Source: Elusimicrobiota bacterium
GTDB taxonomy: Bacteria; Elusimicrobiota; Elusimicrobia; Elusimicrobiales; Elusimicrobiaceae
DNA: 25,424 nucleotides
Assembly: GCA_023398295.1 (NCBI GenBank)
Contig: JAEWSL010000015.1
Span: forward strand, 1 to 25,424
Reading direction: 5' to 3'
The notes beneath the pieces are model-generated. The model worked only from the letters and a program-made list of their open reading frames with translations, was not told where the DNA came from and made no database searches. The number at the start of each line of letters is the position of its first letter. The stretch's first letter is position 1. The position numbers were made by a program, and so were the translations under genes. Below are positions 1 through 7,970 of the stretch, piece by piece.

Positions 1-16
1 AGTAAGAAGCGCGGAC

Positions 17-685
17 GTGTTTGAAGAGCTTGAGAAAGCATTAAACTATGCTTTCCGCGATAAAAAACTTTTGAGGGAAGCACTCACTCACAAATCTTGC
101 GGGGAAGGACGCCATGCGCTTAAAGACAACGAACGCCTTGAATTTTTGGGCGACAGCATACTGGGCGCGGTAGTGGCGGAGTACCTTTACAAACTGCTTG
201 ATGAAAAAGAGGAGGGAGTGCTTTCCAAAATAAAAGCCAATTTGGTATCGCGGCACAATTTGTATTTTTGGGCTCAGGATCTTAACCTCGGCAAATTTAT
301 TTTGCTGGGCCAGGGCGAAGAGCACAGCGGCGGCAGAACCCGCCCTAGCATACTTTCAAACGCTGTAGAAGCAGTTTTGGGCGCGCTTTACTTAGACGGC
401 GGGTTTGAACAGACGGAAAAAGTAGTCTTAAAATGGCTTGAAACCCAGAAAATACAACCCGACGACCAGGATTATAAAAGCGCCCTGCAGGAACATTTGC
501 AGAAAAAGGGCTGCGCCGTGCCCGATTACGAAGTTATTTCAACCGTAGGGCCGGAGCATAATAAAATCTTTACCGTGCGGGTAAGCCTGCTGGGCAAAGA
601 ATTAGGCGAAGGCAAAGGCAAGAATAAAAAATCGGCCGAGCAGCAGGCCGCAAAAAACGCTTTGGATTTTTATAAGAAAAAATAA
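17..685 (+). CDS. rnc: Ribonuclease III
   Basis: This is a double-stranded-RNA endonuclease that processes rRNA precursors and trims structured mRNAs in the cytoplasm. The 222-residue length is normal for the family. The nuclease signature NERLEFLGDS is at residues 38-47, with metal-site acidic residues E39, E42 and D46 aligning to E. coli E38/E41/D45. The second signature, SILSNAVEAVLGALYLD, keeps E118 (E. coli E117) but has N115 where E. coli has D114. A dsRNA-binding domain fills residues about 152-222, ending in the Lys- and Ala-rich KKSAEQQAAKNAL helix. The GTG at 17 is the first start in the window, but the frame stays open to the left edge and no clear ribosome site precedes it, so the true start may lie upstream. 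The family call is secure. The start is not. Confidence 0.95.
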   Translation: MFEELEKALNYAFRDKKLLREALTHKSCGEGRHALKDNERLEFLGDSILGAVVAEYLYKLLDEKEEGVLSKIKANLVSRHNLYFWAQDLNLGKFILLGQGEEHSGGRTRPSILSNAVEAVLGALYLDGGFEQTEKVVLKWLETQKIQPDDQDYKSALQEHLQKKGCAVPDYEVISTVGPEHNKIFTVRVSLLGKELGEGKGKNKKSAEQQAAKNALDFYKKK

Positions 686-780
686 AACGCGCGGCAAGAT
701 AAAGCGGACGAGATTGTAAAAACACGGAAAACTCAAAAGCGTAAAACGCCGCCGCAGATAAAAATCAGGGGACAAGTGTT

Positions 781-2196
781 ATGCCAAAGTTAACCGCAAA
801 ACAAATAATACTTTACGTTCTACTTGCGCTGCCTATAATATTTATGGTGATTTATACAATCGCCAATACTTCCGTACCTAAAAAACGCAAACCCTTGGCC
901 GAAAATATAAAAATATCCTCTCCCGCAGATACGACAGATGAAATTACCACCCTCATAGAGCGCGGGGATACGGAAGCCGTTATAGCAAAAATAGAAAAAG
1001 ATTTGCAGGACCCCAACGTGCCTTCTTCCAAAGGCAAACCGCTTCTTCTTACGGCAGTGGAGGCAAACAACTACGAGGCAGCCTCCGCCTTAATAGCGGC
1101 CGGCGCAGATGCAGGCGCGGCTGAAGCTTCAAGCGGCAAAACTCCGCTTATGGCCGCGGCGCGGCTGAATAATGCGGAAATGATAAATCTGCTTTTGGTG
1201 GCAAACGCAAATCCCAATGTCGCCGATAATCAGGGAAATTCCCCCCTTACCATAGCTATAGAAAACTCAAACCGCACCGCGGCAAATTATCTCACCGCGC
1301 GGGGGGCCACCGCCGGCATAAGTAAAGAAAATCTGCTTAATTACGCTTTCAAGAGCAACCCCGTCGGCGTTGAAATTATGCTGAGCGGCGGCGCAGACAC
1401 AAATTACGCCGACAAAAACGGCAACAACGCCCTCATAGTAAGCGCCTCAAAGGGGGATATTGAAAGCGTCCGCCTGCTGCTGACTTATAAGGCCGATAAA
1501 AATTCCTCTAACAGTTTGGGCATGACGCCGCTTATCTACGCCGTAAAAGCCCAAAAGTGGGACGTGGTAAGAGAACTGCTTGACAGCGGCGCAGACGTAA
1601 ATAAAACAAATAGAAAATGGGAGAGCCCGCTTTATTGGGCCGCCTATATCGGCAACACAAAACTGGTGGAAGATTTGCTTATTTTAGGCGCGGATTACAA
1701 AATTAAAACTTCCCAAGGGGAAACCGCTTTGCAAATAGCCGAAAAAAACGCCCACCCCAAAACGGCAAAAGCGATAAGAGATTTTATAGCCTATGAAAAT
1801 ATACCGCGCGACTCAAAAGGCAACCCGATAATCCCAAAGAGCAAACCGCAGCCGCAAAAACCTGCGGCCGCAAAACCCGCCCAAAAGACGACCGCGGCCA
1901 ACGCTAAATACAATGTAAAAATCTCCCCCGTAACGCCAAAGGCGGCCGCCCAGCCGCAACAAACGCAAGAGCCAAAAACAGCGGCGCCGCAGGAACAGGC
2001 AAAGCAAGGCGAACTTGACGAACTTATAAAAAGCGGCGTTATTTCGCCGGAACAGGCGGCTTTGCTCAAAGGCAATCAGCCCGCTCAGCGCGCGGCGGCG
2101 CAGCCTGCGCCGGCGCAATCGGCCTCCTCTGCGCAAGAGGGCAAAAGGGTAATAGGCTCAACAACAGTAAACAAGCTGCAAACGCAGTCCAGATAG
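781..2196 (+). CDS. Membrane-anchored ankyrin-repeat protein
   Basis: The 471-residue protein starts with a hydrophobic helix (residues about 8-28) followed by a basic KKRK patch. It then has about eight ankyrin-like repeats (residues about 55-340), recognisable from recurring G-TPLMAAA, LL-GAD-N and DK-GN-AL patterns. The C-terminal 120 residues are low-complexity Ala/Pro/Gln/Lys with a short predicted helix, LDELIKSGVISPEQAALL. Ankyrin repeats bind partner proteins, and no enzymatic domain is visible. The helix could be an uncleaved signal anchor. The short N-tail and stronger positive charge after the helix leave the side of the repeats ambiguous. The ATG at 781 is preceded by an AGGGGA ribosome site at good spacing. 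The gene stands alone, 95 bases after rnc, and its partner is unknown. Confidence 0.85.
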   Translation: MPKLTAKQIILYVLLALPIIFMVIYTIANTSVPKKRKPLAENIKISSPADTTDEITTLIERGDTEAVIAKIEKDLQDPNVPSSKGKPLLLTAVEANNYEAASALIAAGADAGAAEASSGKTPLMAAARLNNAEMINLLLVANANPNVADNQGNSPLTIAIENSNRTAANYLTARGATAGISKENLLNYAFKSNPVGVEIMLSGGADTNYADKNGNNALIVSASKGDIESVRLLLTYKADKNSSNSLGMTPLIYAVKAQKWDVVRELLDSGADVNKTNRKWESPLYWAAYIGNTKLVEDLLILGADYKIKTSQGETALQIAEKNAHPKTAKAIRDFIAYENIPRDSKGNPIIPKSKPQPQKPAAAKPAQKTTAANAKYNVKISPVTPKAAAQPQQTQEPKTAAPQEQAKQGELDELIKSGVISPEQAALLKGNQPAQRAAAQPAPAQSASSAQEGKRVIGSTTVNKLQTQSR

Positions 2197-2217
2197 GTTT
2201 TTGCCACATTTTTTAAG

Positions 2218-2237
2218 GCGGTTGATAAAACAGCCGC
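2218..2237 (+). terminator. Weak hairpin after the ankyrin gene
   Basis: GCGGTTG (2218-2224) pairs with CAGCCGC (2231-2237) through seven pairs including one G-U, around an ATAAAA loop. The following sequence is AT-rich but has no uninterrupted T tract directly after the stem, so termination is plausible but not strong. Confidence 0.3.
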
Positions 2238-2313
2238 AGATAATCTTTATTATATTTTTATCGTTACGGTAATTACATCTTGAAATTTACGCTAAAAACA
2301 ATAAAAATATATG

Positions 2314-2319
2314 TATAAT
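2314..2319 (+). promoter_or_regulatory. Possible -10 element before the first Cys-rich gene
   Basis: TATAAT lies 24 bases before the preferred ATG at 2344. No good -35 is found 16-18 bases upstream. The region 2238-2313 is AT-rich and otherwise empty. Confidence 0.3.
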
Positions 2320-2343
2320 AATAGAAAAAGAAGAGGGCCTTTT

Positions 2344-4239
2344 ATGAAAAGAGAACACCTTGCCGTTTTATCAAAAATTTTACTTTCGGCTGCGGTAATT
2401 TTAATACCATGCGGTTACGCTCGCGCGCAAAAGTTAAAATATGTAACCTTTTTCCCCATACCTTTCGGCAGCCATTCAGAAATATTTGTCAAGAATAAAG
2501 CGATACTGGGCGCGGGCCATAATGCGGAAATAATTTTTAAGGATACTATTAATTTGGCCGCTGATCAGCAAGGAAACTCTTTGGAAATAATGGAGTTGAA
2601 TCTTTCTCCTCTTTTGGAAAACGGCGCTACGGATAATAACGACATTCCCATAGTCGCTTTGGAAGGAGGAATTTATACGGCAAAAATTGAAACACAGAAC
2701 AATGCTTACAGCTTTAATAAGACTAAGGAATCTTTTTTCAAACTGGGGGGAAGCTCTGGAAACGCAATAAAGTTTGACTCCTCCGACTTCAAATTTATTG
2801 CTGACAGCGCTATTGACTACACCGTGCATTCCGACACATTAAATATGGGTGAAAAAAATTCTTATACAAAACCTCTTTTATTTCACAATGCAAACAATGG
2901 AAATATAGGCGAAATTGAAGCCTCTGACTGCAGAAGATTCTGCTGGGTACAGATAAAACTGCCTAGGGAAAAGGAATTTAAATACTATCTTGCCTGCCAT
3001 AACGCCGACAAATGCCCTGCAACCGGTTTTGAACCCGTCAATAAAGTTGAGCCGAAATATTATCACTTTTACACCATGGTATACGGCGGCAAAGGGTTTT
3101 TTACTCAAGGGGCATATGACCAGAACAACAACGGAGGAATTGATGAACTTAATCTAAATGAGGCATGGATATCTTTCGGAGTCAGTACTGACGATATGAC
3201 TACTGAAAGAACCCAAAACCGTCTGGAGTTAGGGCCAGGCTATAACTTAAACCTCTCGCCTGAAATCACTTATTATTACTCCGAGGAAAGCAACCTGAAA
3301 TTGCCGGATTTGACGGTAGCGGCCTCCTACAGCAGCTCTAAACGAATAGGTTTAGGCCTTCTCGGTATTGTTGGATATCCATATAATTTACTCACGGCTC
3401 CAATAGCTTACTTAACATCAAGGGATTCCAAATTCGGTTACGTCCTCACAAGCAACATAACTCTTACTTTGCCAGACCCACCGGTATCCGATGACCCTGC
3501 TACCGGCGCAGTTAAGCTGGATGAGCGCCCTCCCGATTGTCCCGCAGGCGCCTCCGGCGAAACAATTTGCTTAAAAGCCCAGGCAAAAAATTACAGATGC
3601 ATACGCAGAACTCTGTATAATCCTTCCATTGATACGAAAATTTCACAAATGAAACTTGCATCTTTAGCACCCGAAACAGCGACTAACGGGGCGGGGGAAA
3701 TAGTTCTATATAACAGGAAAAAGTGGGAGTTTGACTCCCAAGCTTACGGAACAACATGCACTGATGAATGTGAAGAAGCCGCTAAATATGCAGCTTTTGT
3801 TGCAGCAGGCGACTTGAGTTACATATTAAAAGCTGCATGGGCAGCTGGTAAATGTTCTACCTGTGAAGGTTGGGCCCAATTGTATCGCACTAAAATAAAA
3901 TATTGCTGCCCTGCATTGACATCCCCAGATAATACTTGTATGAAACAAGAGCCCCGCTTAAATCCTATAAATTATGTAACACTTGACAGCTTCTTTACAG
4001 ATCCCACGCAAACCGAGGCTGAAGCACAAGGACTTTACAAAGATTCTCTTTGTAAAAGCACAATGACACAAGGCTGCAAATGCCATATCTTAAAAAAAGA
4101 TAACGGAGGATGGCTTGTTAATGATTACGATCCCAGATATTTCCATTTGCGTCTTAGATATTACACCCCGCAGTGGGAAGATGTGGCTACAATGATAGAG
4201 TGCCAAAATACCGAGTATAAGGAAGACGGCCTTTATTAA
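2344..4239 (+). CDS. Exported Cys-rich protein, paralogue A
   Basis: I do not recognise this family. I chose the ATG at 2344 over the in-frame ATG at 2311 because it opens directly on a signal peptide (MKREH, a hydrophobic core, then ARA before Gln29) and has an AGAGGG ribosome site about 8 bases upstream. The 631-residue precursor would mature at QKLKYVTFFPIPFGSH. A block at residues 29-60 (YVTFFP, FVKNKAI, GAGHNAEI) is nearly identical in the next gene. The mature part has 18 Cys, an even number that fits disulfide bonding outside the cytoplasm. They occur in motifs shared with the neighbour (DC-RFCW-KLPRE, DCP-G-S-E-IC, YRCIR, CCP). A Cys pair-containing segment around 3750-3900 (TCTDEC, CSTCEG) is absent from the neighbour. 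There are no membrane helices beyond the signal. It could be a surface or pilus-associated protein, but nothing proves that. Confidence 0.8.
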   Translation: MKREHLAVLSKILLSAAVILIPCGYARAQKLKYVTFFPIPFGSHSEIFVKNKAILGAGHNAEIIFKDTINLAADQQGNSLEIMELNLSPLLENGATDNNDIPIVALEGGIYTAKIETQNNAYSFNKTKESFFKLGGSSGNAIKFDSSDFKFIADSAIDYTVHSDTLNMGEKNSYTKPLLFHNANNGNIGEIEASDCRRFCWVQIKLPREKEFKYYLACHNADKCPATGFEPVNKVEPKYYHFYTMVYGGKGFFTQGAYDQNNNGGIDELNLNEAWISFGVSTDDMTTERTQNRLELGPGYNLNLSPEITYYYSEESNLKLPDLTVAASYSSSKRIGLGLLGIVGYPYNLLTAPIAYLTSRDSKFGYVLTSNITLTLPDPPVSDDPATGAVKLDERPPDCPAGASGETICLKAQAKNYRCIRRTLYNPSIDTKISQMKLASLAPETATNGAGEIVLYNRKKWEFDSQAYGTTCTDECEEAAKYAAFVAAGDLSYILKAAWAAGKCSTCEGWAQLYRTKIKYCCPALTSPDNTCMKQEPRLNPINYVTLDSFFTDPTQTEAEAQGLYKDSLCKSTMTQGCKCHILKKDNGGWLVNDYDPRYFHLRLRYYTPQWEDVATMIECQNTEYKEDGLY

Positions 4240-4327
4240 AACGCTTTATCAGAAACGCTTTGAGCAGCTTTATGCGGCCTTAAATAATAGGGGAAAATAA
4301 AAGGCCTAGGCAGGCAGGATACATTTT

Positions 4328-5596
4328 ATGGAAAATAAATATTTGCGTTTATTAAAAATCTGCGCTTTAAGCGCAACTTTGCTGCCCTGCGCAATGCAAT
4401 GCCGCGCGCAGAAGCTGCGCTATGTAACATTTTTCCCCGTGCCGTTTGCAAATCATTCAAGCATTTTTGTAAAAAACAAGGCGATATTTGGCGCGGGCCA
4501 TAATGCGGAAATTTCTTTTGCCGGCAATATAAACCTGGGCGTGAAAAATGACGGGGACAATTTTACTTCCGTACAAGAGCTTTTCCTTTCTTCCCAAGAA
4601 CTGGTGCCGATATCCGCCACGCAGCGCGATAATATCGGCGAGATGGACGAAGATTCTAATTTTTCCTACCCGCTGGAATCCTATTTTTCAACATATTCCA
4701 TCCTCTTATTTCCGGCGGGCAGCACTTTTGCCTCCTCAACGCCATTGGAAGAGATGGTCGTAAACAATGCCATGACGGTTAAGAAATTAAAATTTGCCTC
4801 CCTGGGGGAAATTGACGCGACTTCCTGCACAAGATTATGCTGGCAATACCTAAAACTGCCAAGGGAATTATCATTCCAATCTTTTCTGGTTTGCAAAGAA
4901 ACAGAAGGGGACTGCCCCGTAAACGGAGGCTATGAAACCGTCGCACAAATTACCCGCCTCTACGCAGTGATAAGCGGCGGCAGCGGCTACAAGATAATGG
5001 GGAACTTGTCCCCCTCCGGCTCGTGGGCGACGGTTTATAATTCTTCCTATCTTGAAACCGGCGCAACAGTAACATATTACACCTCTTTGCCCACCGCTCC
5101 GGAAGTTTCCGGCAACGCAACCGTAACAAACGGCTCTTACACCGGCATCGGCACTTTTACCTTTCCCTCCGGCGTGGATACAGGCACGCTCTCAAACGCA
5201 ACCCTTTATACCGAAAGCATACCCTTGGAAGACTGCCCTTCGGGCGTATCGGCCGAAATGATTTGCCAAAGAACAAACGCCGCTTCCTACAGATGCATAC
5301 GAAACAAAGTTACCTCCTCAAACTTCCCAACGGAATACGCCGCCGCGGCTACTTATTCCTCAAAATATATGATGGTTACGCCTTTAGGCCCCTCAAGCGT
5401 TTCCCCCTGCTGCCCCGGCTCTTTAGTTTCAAGCTGCGTAATGTCAGGCATACAGCAGCAGGCCTACACCCTCCCATGCACGTTAACCGACAGCGGCTCC
5501 TGCTCAAGCGGCTGCTTGCGTTTTTACTCTGCAGCCGTAAGATATTTTGAACAGCATATAATAGACAACAACACCGAAGTTGTTTCCTGCCTATAA
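4328..5596 (+). CDS. Exported Cys-rich protein, paralogue B
   Basis: This 422-residue paralogue of the preceding gene begins 88 bases after it. A signal peptide (MENKYLRLLK, hydrophobic core, CRA before Gln28) leads to QKLRYVTFFPVPFANHS. The blocks FVKNKAI, GAGHNAEI, GEIDA-SC-RLCW-LKLPREL, EDCPSGVSAEMIC and SYRCIR match paralogue A in the same order. It has 14 Cys in the mature part. The middle is rich in Ser, Thr, Gly and Tyr, as in beta-rich surface proteins. The C-terminus repeats the CCP-C and C-C-C-RFYS-RYF pattern of paralogue A in shortened form and ends in Cys-Leu. An AGGCAGGA ribosome site precedes the ATG. No intrinsic terminator separates the pair, so co-transcription is likely. 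The function is unknown. Confidence 0.8.
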   Translation: MENKYLRLLKICALSATLLPCAMQCRAQKLRYVTFFPVPFANHSSIFVKNKAIFGAGHNAEISFAGNINLGVKNDGDNFTSVQELFLSSQELVPISATQRDNIGEMDEDSNFSYPLESYFSTYSILLFPAGSTFASSTPLEEMVVNNAMTVKKLKFASLGEIDATSCTRLCWQYLKLPRELSFQSFLVCKETEGDCPVNGGYETVAQITRLYAVISGGSGYKIMGNLSPSGSWATVYNSSYLETGATVTYYTSLPTAPEVSGNATVTNGSYTGIGTFTFPSGVDTGTLSNATLYTESIPLEDCPSGVSAEMICQRTNAASYRCIRNKVTSSNFPTEYAAAATYSSKYMMVTPLGPSSVSPCCPGSLVSSCVMSGIQQQAYTLPCTLTDSGSCSSGCLRFYSAAVRYFEQHIIDNNTEVVSCL

Positions 5597-5621
5597 CAAG
5601 ATATAACAAAAATGATAGAAT
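5593..5621 (+). promoter_or_regulatory. Candidate promoter placing lptF start at the transcript end
   Basis: ATAACA (5593-5598, four of six matches to TTGACA), a 17-base spacer and TAGAAT (5616-5621). The lptF ATG begins six bases after the -10, where a transcript would start, and there is no Shine-Dalgarno sequence. Confidence 0.4.
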
Positions 5622-5627
5622 AGAAAA

Positions 5628-6734
5628 ATGTGCAGCATAATATCAAGATACATCAGCAGGAATTTGCTGACTTATTTCGGCGGGATATTATTTGTCCTGC
5701 TTTTCGTAATATTCATGGGCCAGTTCAGCCGTATGTTTACCTATGCCCTGCGCTACGGCGCCTCCTTGGGCTGGGTGGCGCAGATAATGCTTTATATGCT
5801 GCCCGATATCCTTGTGCTAAGCATACCGATAGCTTTCCAAATTTCCATACTCATGACACTGACGGCCTTAAGCCAAAGCGGCGAAGTTATGGCTTTAAGG
5901 GCGGCGGGGTTATCTTTCTTCCAGATTGCGCGCCCCGTTCTGGCCGTCGCGGTCTTTTTAAGCGCGCTTTTAATTTATTTCAGCGGCTGGCTTAGCCCCT
6001 TAGGACGTCATAAAATAGAAGAAGCCAAACAAGATATCGTAAACAAAATTACTAAAGTTAACTTGGAAGCGCGCACATTTATAAATCTGGGCGACTGGGA
6101 TATTTTTGCCCAGGACGTAAATAAGAATAAAAATACCCTGACGCAGATAAGCATGTCCCGCAAAAACGACGACAGCGCGCTAAGCACCAAAATAAACGCG
6201 CAGAACGGCAAAGTGCGCCTGCAAAACGACGGGATAGAATTAACCCTATCCCAAGGCCAGATGCAAAGATTAAGCGACCTGCAGACGCGCAAAATAATAA
6301 CGGCTGATTTTGATAAATTTATCGTTTTTGTCCCTCTTACCAAAAAAGCGGGTTTAAGCGCACGCAATATAAAAGCCGTTGAACTTACCACCCCGCAAAT
6401 CCTTGAGCAGCTTAAAAGCCCCTCCCTTTCCGAAAAAGACCGCTCCGATTACAAGCCCGAGCCGTCTTTTCGCCTCTCTTTTTCTCTTGCGCCGCTGATA
6501 TTTTTTCTCCTAAGCTGCCCTGTCGCTTTTGTTATCACAAAAAAAGCGGGAAGGGCGGCCGCCATGGGATACAGTATTTTATTTTTGTTTGGTTATTTCG
6601 GGCTGTTGACCGTCGGCGGGCATATAGGCGAAAGTTTTTCTTTTGCGCCCGTTGCCTACGGCGCGCCGCTGCTGCCGGTTATAGTCGGCGGTTTTATAGG
6701 AAGGCACCTTTGGCGTAAAAGGCTGGACAGCTGA
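5628..6734 (+). CDS. lptF: LPS export ABC transporter permease LptF
   Basis: One of the two inner-membrane permeases of the LptB2FG transporter, which extracts lipopolysaccharide from the inner membrane and passes it to LptC and the periplasmic bridge. The 368-residue length and architecture fit the LptF/LptG (YjgP/YjgQ) family: three N-terminal membrane helices (about 14-34, 58-80 and 100-120), a periplasmic beta-jellyroll region (about 130-275) and three C-terminal helices (about 286-360). The coupling-loop sequence SQSGEVMALRAAGLSFFQI between helices 2 and 3 is typical. It is followed immediately by lptG with a one-base overlap (TGATG), so the two are translationally coupled. F versus G is assigned by gene order and this coupling-loop sequence. 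No lptB, lptC or lptA lies in the window. Confidence 0.88.
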   Translation: MCSIISRYISRNLLTYFGGILFVLLFVIFMGQFSRMFTYALRYGASLGWVAQIMLYMLPDILVLSIPIAFQISILMTLTALSQSGEVMALRAAGLSFFQIARPVLAVAVFLSALLIYFSGWLSPLGRHKIEEAKQDIVNKITKVNLEARTFINLGDWDIFAQDVNKNKNTLTQISMSRKNDDSALSTKINAQNGKVRLQNDGIELTLSQGQMQRLSDLQTRKIITADFDKFIVFVPLTKKAGLSARNIKAVELTTPQILEQLKSPSLSEKDRSDYKPEPSFRLSFSLAPLIFFLLSCPVAFVITKKAGRAAAMGYSILFLFGYFGLLTVGGHIGESFSFAPVAYGAPLLPVIVGGFIGRHLWRKRLDS

Positions 6735-7819
6735 TGAAAATAATTTCAACCTACATAGCGCGCAAATTTTGGGGCCCGTTTATCTTTATAATGCTGGTCT
6801 TCTCCGTCTTAATTTTTCTGGGCGACAGCATCGAAAAAATGCGCTGGATATCCACCTACGGCGCAAGCCTGCGCTTAGTGCTTAAATACAGCGCCCTTAC
6901 AATGCCTTCATGGCTGCTGAGCGTTTTGCCGATAGCTTGCCTTTTAAGTTCTCTTTTAGTAATTTCCGATATGATAGCCCAAGGAGAATGGACCGCCGCC
7001 ATAGCCGGCGGATATACCGTACGCCAAATCCTAAAACCGCTTGTTTTTTGTATTGCGCTTGTGGCAATTTCCGGTTTTTTGGCGCAAGAACTTATAATAC
7101 CGGACATGAGCAAAAAAGCCGAGCTTACTTTGCAGCGCAAAATCCGCGGTAAAAAAGACTGGCGCTTTAACGAACAGAGCGACGTTACCCTGCGCCTTGA
7201 CGACAGGCGCATACTCTTTGCCAAGCTTATCCGCCCAGACGAGGGTGAAATGGAGGGTATGTTTATAGATATCTACGACGACGCGTGGGCATTATCCTCC
7301 CAAATAAGCGCGCAGAAATTTAAGTGGGACGACAATCTTAAAACTTGGTTCTTTGAAGACGGCTTTATACGCTCTTTCTCCAAAAAAGAAGGCGTAAAAG
7401 AAGTGCCTTTTGATAAATTAAATTCCGATTTCAGCCTGCCGCCGCAAGATATATCAGTCGGCAAGACGGAAGCCTCCTATCTAACCATACCCGAACTTCT
7501 GCGGCGCATAAAATTCCTCAAAGCAAGCGGGCTTACTACCCATCAGGAAGAAACTTTTATAAACGTAAAGCTGGCCGCGCCGTTTGCCGCCGTCGTAATG
7601 TGTCTGCTGGGCATGCCGCTTGCAATAGCGTTAAAACGCTCCAGCAAGCTGCTTAATATTATAGGCGCGGTGGCCATAGGTTTTGTCTTTTGGTGGATAG
7701 TGACAATTTGCACTTCAGCGGGGGAAAGCGGCATGCTTAACCCTATAGCCGCAGGCTGGGCGCCGGTGGCGGCCTTCGGCCTTATTGCGTTTGCGGAGTT
7801 TAAGCTGCTGAAAATATAA
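6734..7819 (+). CDS. lptG: LPS export ABC transporter permease LptG
   Basis: Second permease of the LptB2FG complex, 361 residues, with the same 3+3 helix plan as its neighbour. N-terminal helices lie at about 14-33, 57-80 and 100-118, the periplasmic jellyroll at about 125-270, and the last three helices at about 280-361. The coupling segment reads AQGEWTAAIAGGYTVRQILKP. The phrase NVKLAAPFAAVVMCLLGMPLAI at the fourth helix is characteristic of the family. Its ATG overlaps the lptF stop by one base. It is the last gene of the pair, with a GC-rich hairpin and T-run just after its stop. Confidence 0.88.
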   Translation: MKIISTYIARKFWGPFIFIMLVFSVLIFLGDSIEKMRWISTYGASLRLVLKYSALTMPSWLLSVLPIACLLSSLLVISDMIAQGEWTAAIAGGYTVRQILKPLVFCIALVAISGFLAQELIIPDMSKKAELTLQRKIRGKKDWRFNEQSDVTLRLDDRRILFAKLIRPDEGEMEGMFIDIYDDAWALSSQISAQKFKWDDNLKTWFFEDGFIRSFSKKEGVKEVPFDKLNSDFSLPPQDISVGKTEASYLTIPELLRRIKFLKASGLTTHQEETFINVKLAAPFAAVVMCLLGMPLAIALKRSSKLLNIIGAVAIGFVFWWIVTICTSAGESGMLNPIAAGWAPVAAFGLIAFAEFKLLKI

Positions 7820-7821
7820 GC

Positions 7822-7851
7822 CGCGCCCTTTTGCGGCGCGAAAAGTTTTTT
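7822..7851 (+). terminator. Probable terminator of lptFG
   Basis: CGCGCC (7822-7827) pairs with GGCGCG (7835-7840) around a 7-base loop, followed after AAAAG by TTTTTT. It sits directly downstream of the lptG stop. The gap before the T-run makes it less than ideal. Confidence 0.5.
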
Positions 7852-7910
7852 CTATTCTTATTTTGCTATCCGCCAAGGCCTTAAATTTAGTATCATATTC
7901 TATATATCTC

Positions 7911-7930
7911 AAAGGGCTTTTTTGCCCTTT
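7911..7930. other. Perfect hairpin in the smc leader
   Basis: AAAGGGC (7911-7917), a T6 loop and GCCCTTT (7924-7930) form a perfect 7-bp hairpin 40 bases before the smc start. It could be a second terminator for lptFG or a leader structure for smc. It has no T-run after it. Confidence 0.35.
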
Positions 7931-7970
7931 ATATCTTAAACATTTAAGTAAATTTGATTTAGGCAGAACT

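Noticed and set aside
1813..2136. Arg- and Leu-rich minus-strand ORFs opposite the ankyrin gene tail
   Set aside because: They are a shadow of the GC-rich low-complexity Ala/Pro/Gln coding sequence.
7863..7970. Upstream start adding 36 residues to SMC
   Set aside because: The extension is not SMC-like, covers the leader hairpin at 7911-7930, and the canonical MYLKGIEIYGFKSF begins at 7971.
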